A DNA stretch of 40,168 nt from Myxococcales bacterium. Lineage in GTDB: Bacteria > Myxococcota_A > UBA9042. Positions within the stretch are counted from its first letter, which is position 1. Each line of letters opens with the position of its first letter. This document shows positions 17,204-25,259 of the stretch, piece by piece. The stretch lies in NCBI GenBank assembly GCA_023954815.1, contig JAGSHB010000034.1:1-40168 (forward strand), in the 5' to 3' direction. A program made the position numbers and the translations under genes. The notes beneath the pieces are model-generated. The model made no database searches. It saw only the letters and a program-made list of their open reading frames with translations, and had not been told where the DNA came from.

Positions 17204-18211
17204 ATGTCTCCCCCTCAACACCGTCGTTGGCAGCCTTGGTTGTGCGTCTCGCTGGGCGTCGCGATCTTGACCGTTGGCTCGGTGGCGGGGGCCGCGCCTG
17301 TCCTACCGGGCAGCGCGACGAAGCGCATCGAGGCCGCGTTGGAGGGCACCGCAAAACAGACCGGGTTGCCGCTGTCGTCAGGCAAGATCCAGCGCGACCG
17401 TGTGCTGGCGCGCTGGTGTGACGGTCCCGCATGCTTCGACGCGACGTTGACCGCTCCAGGGACTTGCTCCGCTCCGGCGGGTCCCTTCTGTGTGACCTGG
17501 GGCCAAGCCCTGGAGGCGCCAGCTCCACAGCGTCTCGTCACAGCGCTCACGGCCCAACTCAAGACCCTGGGCGGCTCCATTTGGCAGCAGCCGTCAGACG
17601 GTGGCGTGTCCAAGTCTCTTCAACGCGCCCTTCGCCAACGAGGTGCGCCGCCCCCACCCAAGCAGCCCGCGGCACTGCGGCTGCCCAAGACCGACGCTGC
17701 ACCTTTTCAGATCCTGCTGGGGCTGGGTGTACTCGGTGCCCTGGCGTTGGCCATCGGTCTTCGCCGCCCACCGCAGGCGCCTGGATCGGGACCTGCGCCA
17801 AGCGGCGTACGGAGCTTCGCGCTGGCGAGCTCCGTGCTCTTTGGGGTGTTGTCTTTGGGAGTGCACCACGCGTGGCCGCTGTTTGTGATGGACGTCTACA
17901 GCTATGCCTACACGTCTGCGAGTCAGATCATCGCCCTGGACCCCGACGGGCGCGTCCACAATGTTCGAACCATCCGCCAATGGCGCTGTGACGCGCTGCC
18001 TGAGCACGACCTGATCCCGTCTCACGAGGTGTGTGGCCACTACGATGACATTGGCTCACGCGACCTCTTTCGCCTCGCGCACATCCGCAACGCACCGGCG
18101 CCCAGTCAGGGTGCGCGACGATTTAGACTGGTCCGGCGGGTCTGGCGCTTTGAGGGGACGGCGATCGAGCAGACCGATTGCCCGATCACGGTGTGTGAGG
18201 TGCGCCCGTGA
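17204..18211 (+). CDS. Secreted domain plus two helices, family of unknown function
   Basis: A 335-residue protein: signal peptide (residues 1-27, WLCVSLGVAILTVGSVAGA), a Cys-containing extracytoplasmic domain (28-130), a Pro/Gln linker, two membrane helices (about 168-188 and 205-225), and a C-terminal extracytoplasmic part with further Cys (QWRCDAL, HEVCGHYDD and TDCPITVCEV). Domain 28-130 aligns with the minus-strand protein at 20995-21711: LP, IEAA, Cys, Cys, P...C, AGPxCVxW, L..AL and IW fall in the same order. The four Cys probably form disulfides. The ATG at 17204 has GGAG five bases upstream and begins a clean signal peptide; an in-frame ATG at 17165 does not. The stop overlaps the next GTG start (GTGA). 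The function is unknown. The context suggests a membrane complex with its two neighbours. Confidence 0.82.
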   Translation: MSPPQHRRWQPWLCVSLGVAILTVGSVAGAAPVLPGSATKRIEAALEGTAKQTGLPLSSGKIQRDRVLARWCDGPACFDATLTAPGTCSAPAGPFCVTWGQALEAPAPQRLVTALTAQLKTLGGSIWQQPSDGGVSKSLQRALRQRGAPPPPKQPAALRLPKTDAAPFQILLGLGVLGALALAIGLRRPPQAPGSGPAPSGVRSFALASSVLFGVLSLGVHHAWPLFVMDVYSYAYTSASQIIALDPDGRVHNVRTIRQWRCDALPEHDLIPSHEVCGHYDDIGSRDLFRLAHIRNAPAPSQGARRFRLVRRVWRFEGTAIEQTDCPITVCEVRP

Positions 18212-19566
18212 GCGCACTCAGTCCACACGGGCCACACACCCGTCACATCGCGCGAATTGCCGTCGCCACGATGGCTTGCCACGATCTCGTCTTGCTGACT
18301 AACGGCGTGCTCGGGATCCCCTTGGGGGCGCCTGACTGGACGTCCCCCGCCCTCTATCAATGGTTGGCGTTTCATCCCCACGTGTTGCTGGCCACGTCGT
18401 TGGTGGGGCTGCTCGCGGCCGGCATCTTCGCGGCTGGGCGCGCCCCGCTTCGTGCTGGCACCGTGACCCTCATCGCGTTGCATTTGGCCTACGAGACGTT
18501 TGCAGGCGTCATGGCGACGCTCCCTCCCGAGCCCATCCTGACCGGCGCGTGCCTGAGCGGTTGGCTGCTCGGCACGGTGTGGGGACGCGGCGTCGCGCGG
18601 CGCGATGTGGGCGACCCGCGTGCGGTCGAGCAGTGGTTCGCCGAGATGGGGGCTGTCGGCCTCATTGGTATCACCTACTTCATGGCCGGGGCGAGTAAGA
18701 TGATTCGGTCGGGTCTCGAGTGGGATCATCGGGTGATCTGGCACCTCCTGCAGAGCTTGACGGATCTGACCGGCAACGGGCCAGTCGATCGTTTGGTCGC
18801 CTGGCTAATGACCCAGCCGACCATCGCCGTTGGCTTGGCCGCCGGCACCGTCCTCATTCAGGTCGCAGCGCCGCTCATGCTCGTCGGCCGCCGCACACGA
18901 CAAGTCCTGGGCACCCTGTTGCTCGCCATGCACCTGTCCATGCTGGCGCTCGGCACGTTGGTACACGTGCCCATCGCCGCCTTTGCGATCGGGTTCTTAT
19001 TGCCATGGCCGCGACTGCTAGGGCGGCCCTCAACGACCGCAGATCCCCATGCCACAGCGCCCCAGGACGTGGTCGATACGCAGCGACGCCGCGCACTCAC
19101 CCTGCAGTTCGCAGGTGTGGGCGGACTGCTCGTGGTCCTGGCGTGGGCGCTGCCGGTCGATCAGTGGATGGCGCATCGCTCCACGCAGCCGCTCAAGCCC
19201 TGGCGACTGATCCGCGAACTGCCCGATGAGTCAATGCGAACGGAGGCCCTACGCCCAGATGAGTGGCGCGCCATCGCCCCATTGAAGCCGGGCGCGGCAG
19301 TGGCGGGCTGGCGTCTGAAGTCAGCAGGGATCGGTCATGCCCAAGAGATGGTCTCGCTGTGGCGTCGCGGCAACGTGGAGCTGCGGGTCACGGTCTGGCT
19401 AGACGCAACGGACGAGGCGCACCCGCTGCGGCTGAGCTACGACAAGACGGATCCAGCTGCGCGTGCCCCGGGCGCCAAACTCCTCGCGGCGCTCGAGCCG
19501 ATCCTCAACACGCCCCGACAGTGGCCGGCGCGGATGAAGCGCGCGGTCGCCACGCCGTCACCGTAG
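18208..19566 (+). CDS. HTTM/DoxX-like membrane protein with extracytoplasmic tail
   Basis: A 452-residue protein with about eight helices and a C-terminal soluble domain. Blocks typical of HTTM (vitamin-K gamma-carboxylase-like) and related quinone-linked membrane proteins are YFMAGASKMIRSGLEW (157-172) and MHLSMLALGTLVHVPIAAFAI (241-261). In characterised gamma-carboxylases this fold uses reduced vitamin K; whether a quinone is used here is unknown. After the last helix (about 302-317) the tail (residues 320-445) contains GWRLKSAGIG followed by strands and an AKLLAALEPIL helix. This resembles the small domain of the proteins at 17204 and 20995. The GTG start at 18208 overlaps the upstream TGA by four bases, so the two genes are translationally coupled. 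Confidence 0.78.
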   Translation: MSALSPHGPHTRHIARIAVATMACHDLVLLTNGVLGIPLGAPDWTSPALYQWLAFHPHVLLATSLVGLLAAGIFAAGRAPLRAGTVTLIALHLAYETFAGVMATLPPEPILTGACLSGWLLGTVWGRGVARRDVGDPRAVEQWFAEMGAVGLIGITYFMAGASKMIRSGLEWDHRVIWHLLQSLTDLTGNGPVDRLVAWLMTQPTIAVGLAAGTVLIQVAAPLMLVGRRTRQVLGTLLLAMHLSMLALGTLVHVPIAAFAIGFLLPWPRLLGRPSTTADPHATAPQDVVDTQRRRALTLQFAGVGGLLVVLAWALPVDQWMAHRSTQPLKPWRLIRELPDESMRTEALRPDEWRAIAPLKPGAAVAGWRLKSAGIGHAQEMVSLWRRGNVELRVTVWLDATDEAHPLRLSYDKTDPAARAPGAKLLAALEPILNTPRQWPARMKRAVATPSP

Positions 19567-19789
19567 CTCACTTGGGCCGCCATGAGTTCCCTGCCGCACC
19601 TTCGTGGTTCGCGTCGTGTGGGCGAGCGCCCCGAGGTGCCTTCAGTCGACAGCTGGCGGATCCGTCAGTTGGTGGTGCTTTCCGCTCGTCCTATCATCGG
19701 CCGAAGACCCGCCGACCAAGGAGCTTTGGGGGTGGGCGCCGACCAGTTCGTCGGCAAGGGTTATATGGTGGGGGATGAGTGGAATTTGT

Positions 19790-20680
19790 AGTTGTTTTAG
19801 ATTGATGTGGCCGGGCTGGGCGGAGCCTGCGTCAGCGTCAGCAGCGATGAATCCTACCGGCTCACGGGCTGGCAGAAACCGGAGCCGGTCTTTCAGGTTG
19901 CCGACTTCTGAGATCCGAGAAGGGCGACGAACTGACATTCCGGACTCGTGACGTCGATGATCGAGGCCTGCGTGCGCGACCCACTGCTTTGCGCTTATGT
20001 CGGCCGGCAAAACCGCCAACTCAGCAAGCACTTGCACGCCAGCCACCTCCCCGGCTCCGGGGACGCTTTGCAGCAGATTGCAGAGTCGGTCGTGGTCCTT
20101 GTCGTGAGCCATCACCAACAGTGCGGAGCCTTCAGCGCGCTCAACTCGCTTCGTCAGCTCGGCTACCCCAATGGCCACATCCTCACTGACCAGGCGACAG
20201 CAGAGACTGACCGCATCGCACTGCTTCAGCCGAGTCTTCTCCGCAGCTAGCCGCAGTCGCAACGACTTGCAGTGACGGCTCCGCGAGCACGGTTCAAACG
20301 CCGCCCGACTCGGCGGCCGCCAACTCATCCAAGGCATCCGATCACAGAACGCCAACAACACCAGCGCATCCGTCGGATCAGTCTTCTTGCGAGCCAGCAT
20401 GACTTCGCCAAAATGTGCGACACCTTGACATTGACCACCATCACCTCGAAGCCATCGGCCTCATGCAGAAGTACGTCGATATCAGGCTGATAGCCCTCCG
20501 TTGTTTCGACCGCCAAGCGGAGCGGCCGAACGCCACCTAGGTCTCGATTGAGCCTTTGGTAGCCGGCCGATGAGTTCGGGTCGTCCTTCACCCGATCGTG
20601 TTGTCGATTGTCTCGCCGCGCTACACATACAGTCTCAGCGTCGACGTCAATGCCGCCGTACTTCGACCGCCGATGAATGT
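19790..20680 (-). pseudogene. IS110-family transposase, frameshifted
   Basis: The N-terminal part (from about 20660) reads YGGIDVDAETVCVARRD and later RLAVETTEGYQPD, holding the first Asp and the Glu of the DEDD catalytic set. Near 20395 the frame changes, and the second part starts ARKKTDPTDALVLLAF, which carries the remaining Asp residues. It continues with the C-terminal IS110 blocks LLQSVPGAGEVAGVQVLAEL, KQWVAHAGLDHRRHESG and RISEVGN. After that the sequence degenerates before the expected C-terminus. The intact gene would encode about 330-350 residues; here it is split and cannot give a functional enzyme without recoding. IS110 elements lack long inverted repeats, so the ends of the element cannot be placed. 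Confidence 0.85.
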
Positions 20681-20970
20681 CTCGGCAGACTGGCTGCGCG
20701 GCACCAACACCGCCGACATTCGATGCAGCATTGCTCATACAGTTTGGTAGGAGCCGATCTCAGGGGTTTGTTCTAGGCGCAGCGCAGAGATTCTGTCCTA
20801 GCGCGTGGCGAACAGTCATCGCGCTGTGAACAAGACGGTCAGCGGCGTGCGTGTTCGATCTCGCCAGGCCCTCGCGGCTGCCCACTGCCCGCTGACCGGT
20901 CAGCGTTCATCTTCCTCATACTCCGGATCTGGTTCATCCCAGGGCTCCGCCGGGTCGGCTGGGCGCTGCA

Positions 20971-20996
20971 GGATCGGAGGGCTGGATCGGAGGGCT
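20971..20996. repeat. 13-bp perfect tandem duplication
   Basis: GGATCGGAGGGCT occurs twice head to tail (20971-20983 and 20984-20996). The second copy overlaps the stop codon (20995-20997, minus strand) of the gene that follows. Confidence 0.9.
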
Positions 20997-21711
20997 AGGA
21001 GGCGTCTCCGTCCAGGAGCGACGACTCGCTAGGCTCTTCATCGCTCTCTGCGCTTGAGCTCGCCGGGTCGTCGTCAGCGTTCGGCTCTGGAGGGGCCTCG
21101 GCCTCCGGCTCGTCGGTCACTCGAAACAGCGCGAATGTTGCCGCGGCGGCGGCGATCAGCGCGGCGATCAGCAGCATCGTCGAGCTGTCCTCCTCGCGAG
21201 GCTGGTCTTCCGCTCCCGGCTGTGGTTGCGGCGACTCCGCTGTGTGAACCACGTCAGGCTGCTTCGGACGGGCGGCGATGGTGTGCCAGATCGTGGCCGG
21301 CTTGTCCCCACGCAGCGCCGCATACAGCGTGGCCTTGTCCGCTGGCGCTGCTGCTTTCCACACGACACACCAGGGCCCCGCCTTGTCGCCCTTGCAGCCC
21401 TTGTCCGGGTCGGATAGCACAACGTCGTGACAGCTCCCCTCGCTGGCGCACACCTTGGCGCTCACGCTGACCTTAGCGACCCGAGCGCTGTCGAGTCGCC
21501 ACGCGGGGGCTGCGCGCAAGAACGCGGCTTCGATGGTCTTCTCGACACCGGCTGGCAGCACGCGGGCGTCCTGATCAGGGCCTGTGGGCTGCGAGCCATA
21601 CGCGCTGCTGGTCCACATCACGGCAACGAGCACGCACGTCACCGCCCAAGGTCGGGCAGCGACGTCGGTCAAGGGCGGTCGAACAAGCATGGGGTGTACG
21701 AACTGGATCAC
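20995..21711 (-). CDS. Secreted single-helix paralogue of the 17204 protein
   Basis: A 238-residue protein with signal peptide (PWAVTCVLVAVMWTSSAYG), an extracytoplasmic domain (about residues 38-130), a Pro/Gln/Glu linker, one membrane helix (about 165-183, MLLIAALIAAAAATFALF) and an acidic Ser/Asp/Glu-rich cytosolic tail. The domain carries WRLDSARVAKVSVSAKVC, a Cys pair, P..GC, AGPWCVVW, LYAALRG and TIWHTI in the same order as residues 28-130 of the protein at 17204, so the two are paralogues. The GTG at 21711 is chosen because AAGGAG lies six bases upstream; the ATG at 21690 has none. The tail could bind a cytosolic partner. The function is unknown. Confidence 0.8.
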   Translation of the reverse strand: MIQFVHPMLVRPPLTDVAARPWAVTCVLVAVMWTSSAYGSQPTGPDQDARVLPAGVEKTIEAAFLRAAPAWRLDSARVAKVSVSAKVCASEGSCHDVVLSDPDKGCKGDKAGPWCVVWKAAAPADKATLYAALRGDKPATIWHTIAARPKQPDVVHTAESPQPQPGAEDQPREEDSSTMLLIAALIAAAAATFALFRVTDEPEAEAPPEPNADDDPASSSAESDEEPSESSLLDGDAS

Positions 21712-22509
21712 GATGACCGCTCCTTGCGTTGGGAGGCCGCTGCGCGGCATGAGTTACGCGCTGCTAGCATGCCGAGTGGGATCGCGAACGGCTAGTGGTT
21801 GCGAGCTCCCATCTGACGACAAACAGAAGCGTGGCGCCCATATACTCTCCCATTTTGCTCACCCTCGACGAAGACGGAATCGCAAATCTGCGCGGTATTT
21901 CAGCATTTTGTTTTCTCGCCAGATGCCTTAACTGCGCCCTCCGCGGTTGCGGGCCGACGTATGCCTGATCGCTCAACGCGAGTGGGAAGACCGCGCCGGC
22001 GTGGGCCCAGTTTCCAGAGCCAGCGACCCTGTCGACCGGGTTGGCGGAAGCCCAAGCTGACCTGCGGGGACGCGACGTGGTGGAGTCGACGATGCCGGCC
22101 GCGTTTGAAGACGCCGAGGCCGCTGAGGATTTGGTGTCCGTCGGCGCGGCCGGTCCTCGGCGGATTAAAGCCGTCTAACTGGCGTCGATTCGGACCGATG
22201 CGCCACACGCCCTCGCTAATGTCCTGGGGTAGTGTGTTGCGGGTGAGCGACCAATCGATTGCATCTGAGACAGTCGCGCGGTCTGCAATCAATAGACTTA
22301 TGCAGCATGATAGCAACAACGCCATAGACCGGTTATCGGACATTGAAGGGTGTCGCTCGAAAGTACAGGTGTCCGGTTTTACGACTTCTGCGACCGTTAG
22401 CTCGGTGGCGGTGACTGTGTGGGCGACAGCGATCCAGGCGCGTGAGGCTTGGCGGCACCCGTGGAGTGAGCAGCGCGCCGCCGACGCCACGGGGGTAGGG
22501 GAGCTCAAC
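21712..22509. other. Non-coding gap with a repeat fragment
   Basis: No gene is secure. A minus frame (about 21900-22343) starts MSDNRSMALLLSCCIS and could encode a short secreted protein, but it has no ribosome-binding site and its second half is Arg-rich, as in a non-coding frame. A fragment of the dispersed repeat lies at 22322-22385. Confidence 0.45.
22322..22385 (+). repeat. Dispersed intergenic repeat, copy 2 (partial)
   Basis: GACCGGTTATCGGACATTGAAGGGT matches the left end of copy 4 in reverse complement (GACCGTCTATCGGACATTGAGGGG; first 20 bases compared). The following AAAGTA...TGTCCG blocks match copy 3. The distal half is absent or too diverged. Confidence 0.5.
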
Positions 22510-23604
22510 TCAGCCGTCGACCGCGCGCCCGGACGGCGCCGTCGACACCGACTCGCCGCCGTAGCGCCGTCGCCAGTCCGCCACGCGCGGATTCATCACG
22601 GCGAACCACAGGGGGGGCACGAAGGTCAGCACAAACATGGCGCCGTACCCACTTGGCAGCTGAGGCGCGTCTTCGAAGTGTCGCAGCCGCTCCCACGGCC
22701 GCGCCGCGTGCGCATGGTGGTCGCTGTGGCGGGCTAGGTTGATCAACATGTAGTTGCTCACAGCGTGGCTCGAGTTCCATGAGTGGTGCGGCGCGACGCG
22801 TTCGTAGCGCAGGCTGCCCGAGGGACCGACGACCTTCTGTCGGGTAAGCCCGTAGTGCTCCAGGTAGTTGATGCCCTCGAGCATGAGCATCCCGACCACG
22901 CCCATGGCGACGAGCGCGGCCACGCCCGTCACGCCCCAGAGCAGCCCGGCGCAGGCGTAGCCCCCCGCCAACACGACGGACCAACGAACGACACGAGAGC
23001 GCCAGTGCCACAGCGGGCGCCCTCGCTTGGCGAGCTGCTTTTTCTCGAATGACACCGCCGAGCGAAGCCCCCCGAGCACGGTGCGAGGCAGGAAAGCGTA
23101 CAGGCTCTCGCCCAGCCGCGAGGTCGCAGGGTCTTCGGGAGTCGCCACGCGCTTGTGGTGACCATGCACATGCTCCACGCAGAACCACGGATAGCTCACC
23201 GTCGTCATCAACAGCTCGGCGGCGAAGCGCTCGAGCCGCTCGGTTCGATGCATCATTTCGTGCGCGAAGGTGATGCCGGTCGCGCCACCGAGGAGCCCCA
23301 AATCCACCACCAGCACCGCAGCTTCCCAGGCGGCTCGCCCGCCCCCCAGCGCTTCGCTGAGGCCCCAGGCCATCAACGCCAACTGGGTCGGCACCCAGGC
23401 CAACACCATCGCGCGGTAGGGCGCGCGGGGCAGGGGCTCGGCCTCATCGCCCCAGCGCGTCTCCTCGCCACTGAGCGCGTCTGCGATGGGCACCAGGAGG
23501 AAGATCAGTAGCGGCGGCGCAGCGAGCCACCAGCCGCCCCAGACGATCGCGGCGAGCACGGCGAAGGCTGGGACCCAGGCGAGCAGGTAGGGCAGGACTG
23601 GCAT
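22510..23604 (-). CDS. alkB: Alkane 1-monooxygenase (AlkB-type)
   Basis: A 364-residue integral-membrane non-haem di-iron hydroxylase. All AlkB histidine clusters are present: HEMMH (115-119), EHVHGHH (144-150), RHSDHH (292-297), and the AlkB signature NYLEHYG (246-252). Five to six hydrophobic helices lie between them. The enzyme inserts oxygen into the terminal methyl of medium-chain alkanes or similar chains and takes electrons from rubredoxin. No rubredoxin gene is adjacent, so it must use one from elsewhere in the genome. The ATG at 23604 has GAGG upstream. A promoter with a palindromic operator lies 27-55 bases before the start, suggesting a dedicated repressor, but no regulator gene is next to it. 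The substrate could also be another alkyl chain. Confidence 0.93.
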   Translation of the reverse strand: MPVLPYLLAWVPAFAVLAAIVWGGWWLAAPPLLIFLLVPIADALSGEETRWGDEAEPLPRAPYRAMVLAWVPTQLALMAWGLSEALGGGRAAWEAAVLVVDLGLLGGATGITFAHEMMHRTERLERFAAELLMTTVSYPWFCVEHVHGHHKRVATPEDPATSRLGESLYAFLPRTVLGGLRSAVSFEKKQLAKRGRPLWHWRSRVVRWSVVLAGGYACAGLLWGVTGVAALVAMGVVGMLMLEGINYLEHYGLTRQKVVGPSGSLRYERVAPHHSWNSSHAVSNYMLINLARHSDHHAHAARPWERLRHFEDAPQLPSGYGAMFVLTFVPPLWFAVMNPRVADWRRRYGGESVSTAPSGRAVDG

Positions 23605-23630
23605 GGCGACCTCTGAGTTTGTGAGGTCCT

Positions 23631-23659
23631 ATTGAACCAAGTTCAACAGCGGTGGTCAA
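23631..23659 (-). promoter_or_regulatory. alkB promoter
   Basis: On the minus strand a -35 box TTGACC (23659-23654) and a -10 box TTCAAT (23636-23631) are spaced by exactly 17 bases. Transcription would begin near 23624, about 20 bases before the alkB ATG. The -10 box overlaps the palindrome at 23632-23646. Confidence 0.55.
23632..23646. promoter_or_regulatory. Palindromic operator TTGAAC-CAA-GTTCAA
   Basis: A perfect 6-3-6 inverted repeat overlaps the -10 element and spacer of the predicted alkB promoter. The position is right for a repressor that blocks RNA polymerase, for example a TetR-type dimer. The regulator is not encoded beside it. Confidence 0.6.
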
Positions 23660-23739
23660 GTCCGGATCGTTGTGGAGGTGGCGGGGCGAAGCCTGCCGTT
23701 GCCGGCAGGTCCGCCCGCCTCTACCTTGGACGCCATGTC

Positions 23740-23892
23740 ATGGGGAGACGACACGGGAACACGACTCCACGCGTCCCCCAGCGTTGGCGCCGCCGCGCCA
23801 TGGTCACATGCGCCCTCAGCCTAGCGATGTGCACGGCGACCGCTTGCGCCCCGCTGGCACAGAGCGACGGCGATCCGCTGACCCTGCCTTGA
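23740..23892 (+). CDS. Possible short lipoprotein, 50 aa
   Basis: The frame encodes an Arg-rich start (MGRRHGNTTP), a hydrophobic stretch and a lipobox-like ALSLAMCTATAC, then ends after PLAQSDGDPLTLP. It could be a truncated lipoprotein gene or chance. It has no ribosome-binding site and no recognisable family. Confidence 0.3.
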   Translation: MGRRHGNTTPRVPQRWRRRAMVTCALSLAMCTATACAPLAQSDGDPLTLP

Positions 23893-24242
23893 GACCCGGC
23901 GGACGCGGCGTAGGCGCTTTGTGCACAGCGACGCACCGGAGGCCGTGTCGGAGTCGCTCGTAGAATGGTTGCGGCGACCTGACTGAGGGCTCGGCCGGTC
24001 AAGGATCGCGGCGCGAGACCTTATGTGAGGCCGTCACGCGCACGCCGACAGACGCGCGGTGCGACCTGGTCTTGGCGCGCTGGGGGGAGGGCGAAGCGGA
24101 GGGGGCGGCGCACACCCGCAGTACGTTCAAGGCGCTTCCTGTCGTCCGTGCACGATGCCGACAGCATCCGCGCCGCAGCGGGTCGCGCTCGACGGTGCGC
24201 TCTTGAATATGGTTCAATGCGCCGCACTGGAGCCCGCTGACC

Positions 24243-25259
24243 ATGACCCAACACGCCGCAAGCTTGCTATTTGCCTTGTGTCTGCTGTCGACCTGCACGC
24301 TCGGCTGTATCGCAGAGGGGCCGGACGCCGCACCGGAGGTAGACGCTGGTCCGTGGATGGGGCCAGCCTCGCCGACTACCCTCGACTTTCTGGTCACATC
24401 GATGTCGTTCGCTGTCCCGGAAGGCATCCAGGCGAGCAGCAAGACGGTGGCCAACCCCTGCGGGGTGAAGAAGGGCACCGACAACACTCTGTACGAGCCC
24501 TTGGTTCTTGACGGCCTGAAAATCGATGGCTTCGATCTCGACGGCACAGACACGCAGGGTGACGGCATCTGCCCGCACACGGACTACGTCAGCCCGAGCG
24601 GAACCAAGGGCGTCGATTACGGCTTCCTGCACGTCATGGACATGATCCGCCCGGTCCGCCCCGGTCAGACCGTTGAGGTCGTGCTCAAGTCGGCGCCGGC
24701 CCAGGGCTTGATGCGCATCGGCCTGCGACTCAAGGGCGTCGATGACCTGCTCGAGGACGACGACGTCAGCGTTCAGATTGTGACCACCGCAGAGACCCCG
24801 CTGCTGGGAGCCGACGGTCAGATCCTCGCCGGCAGCTCCGTCGCGGTCGACCCGGATCCGGCGTTCCACTCGACGCTGCCAGGGCGCATCGAGGGCGGTG
24901 TCCTCCACGCCGGCCCCGGAGACGTCACCATGGGCAAGATAAACCTGCTCGTCGCCACGGACCGGGTCATTGCCTTCAAGAACGTCCGTATTCGGGCGGC
25001 TCTCAAGGCGCGGCCGACCGGCGGCTACGAGGCCGACGCGATCATCGCTGGTTGGTGGGAGCGTGAGTCGATGAGCCAGGCCATCGGCAAGGCGATCCTG
25101 GCCATTGGCGCCAACCAGGGCGAGTTGCAGTGCGTGCTCGACAAGTACGCCGACCACTCGCTGGACGGCAAGACGTGCAACGCCATGTCGACGATCCTGC
25201 GTGCGAAGGCGGTATCGGGCTTCATCACCGGGCTGCCAGATGGAGCGGGAGAACCATGA
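24243..25259 (+). CDS. Lipoprotein, first gene of the DUF1592/DUF1552 operon
   Basis: A 338-residue lipoprotein. The signal peptide ends in the lipobox LSTCTLGC (Cys22). The mature part is an acidic, beta-rich domain with motifs such as NPCGVKKGTDNTLYE, LDGLKIDGFDLDG and GVDYGFLHVMDMIRP, and a C-terminal stretch with a Cys pair (ELQCVLDKYADHSLDGKTC). No catalytic motif or named family was recognised. The stop overlaps the DUF1592 start by four bases (ATGA), so it is made with the two DUF proteins and likely sits with them in the envelope. GGAG lies about ten bases before the ATG. It may be a substrate-binding or accessory subunit, which is inference from context. Confidence 0.82.
   Translation: MTQHAASLLFALCLLSTCTLGCIAEGPDAAPEVDAGPWMGPASPTTLDFLVTSMSFAVPEGIQASSKTVANPCGVKKGTDNTLYEPLVLDGLKIDGFDLDGTDTQGDGICPHTDYVSPSGTKGVDYGFLHVMDMIRPVRPGQTVEVVLKSAPAQGLMRIGLRLKGVDDLLEDDDVSVQIVTTAETPLLGADGQILAGSSVAVDPDPAFHSTLPGRIEGGVLHAGPGDVTMGKINLLVATDRVIAFKNVRIRAALKARPTGGYEADAIIAGWWERESMSQAIGKAILAIGANQGELQCVLDKYADHSLDGKTCNAMSTILRAKAVSGFITGLPDGAGEP

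Larger units (their letters stand above)
23605..24242. other. Divergent intergenic region
   Basis: This region separates alkB (minus) from the lipoprotein/DUF1592 operon (plus). It holds the alkB promoter and operator and one possible short lipoprotein frame (23740-23892). The rest shows no supported gene. Confidence 0.5.

Noticed and set aside
22458-22493. Possible terminator after alkB
   Set aside because: CCCGTGG/CCACGGG can pair but the loop is over 20 bases and no T-run follows.
21900-22508. 202-codon minus frame
   Set aside because: The second half is Arg-rich as in non-coding frames, it overlaps a repeat fragment, and no start signal is visible.
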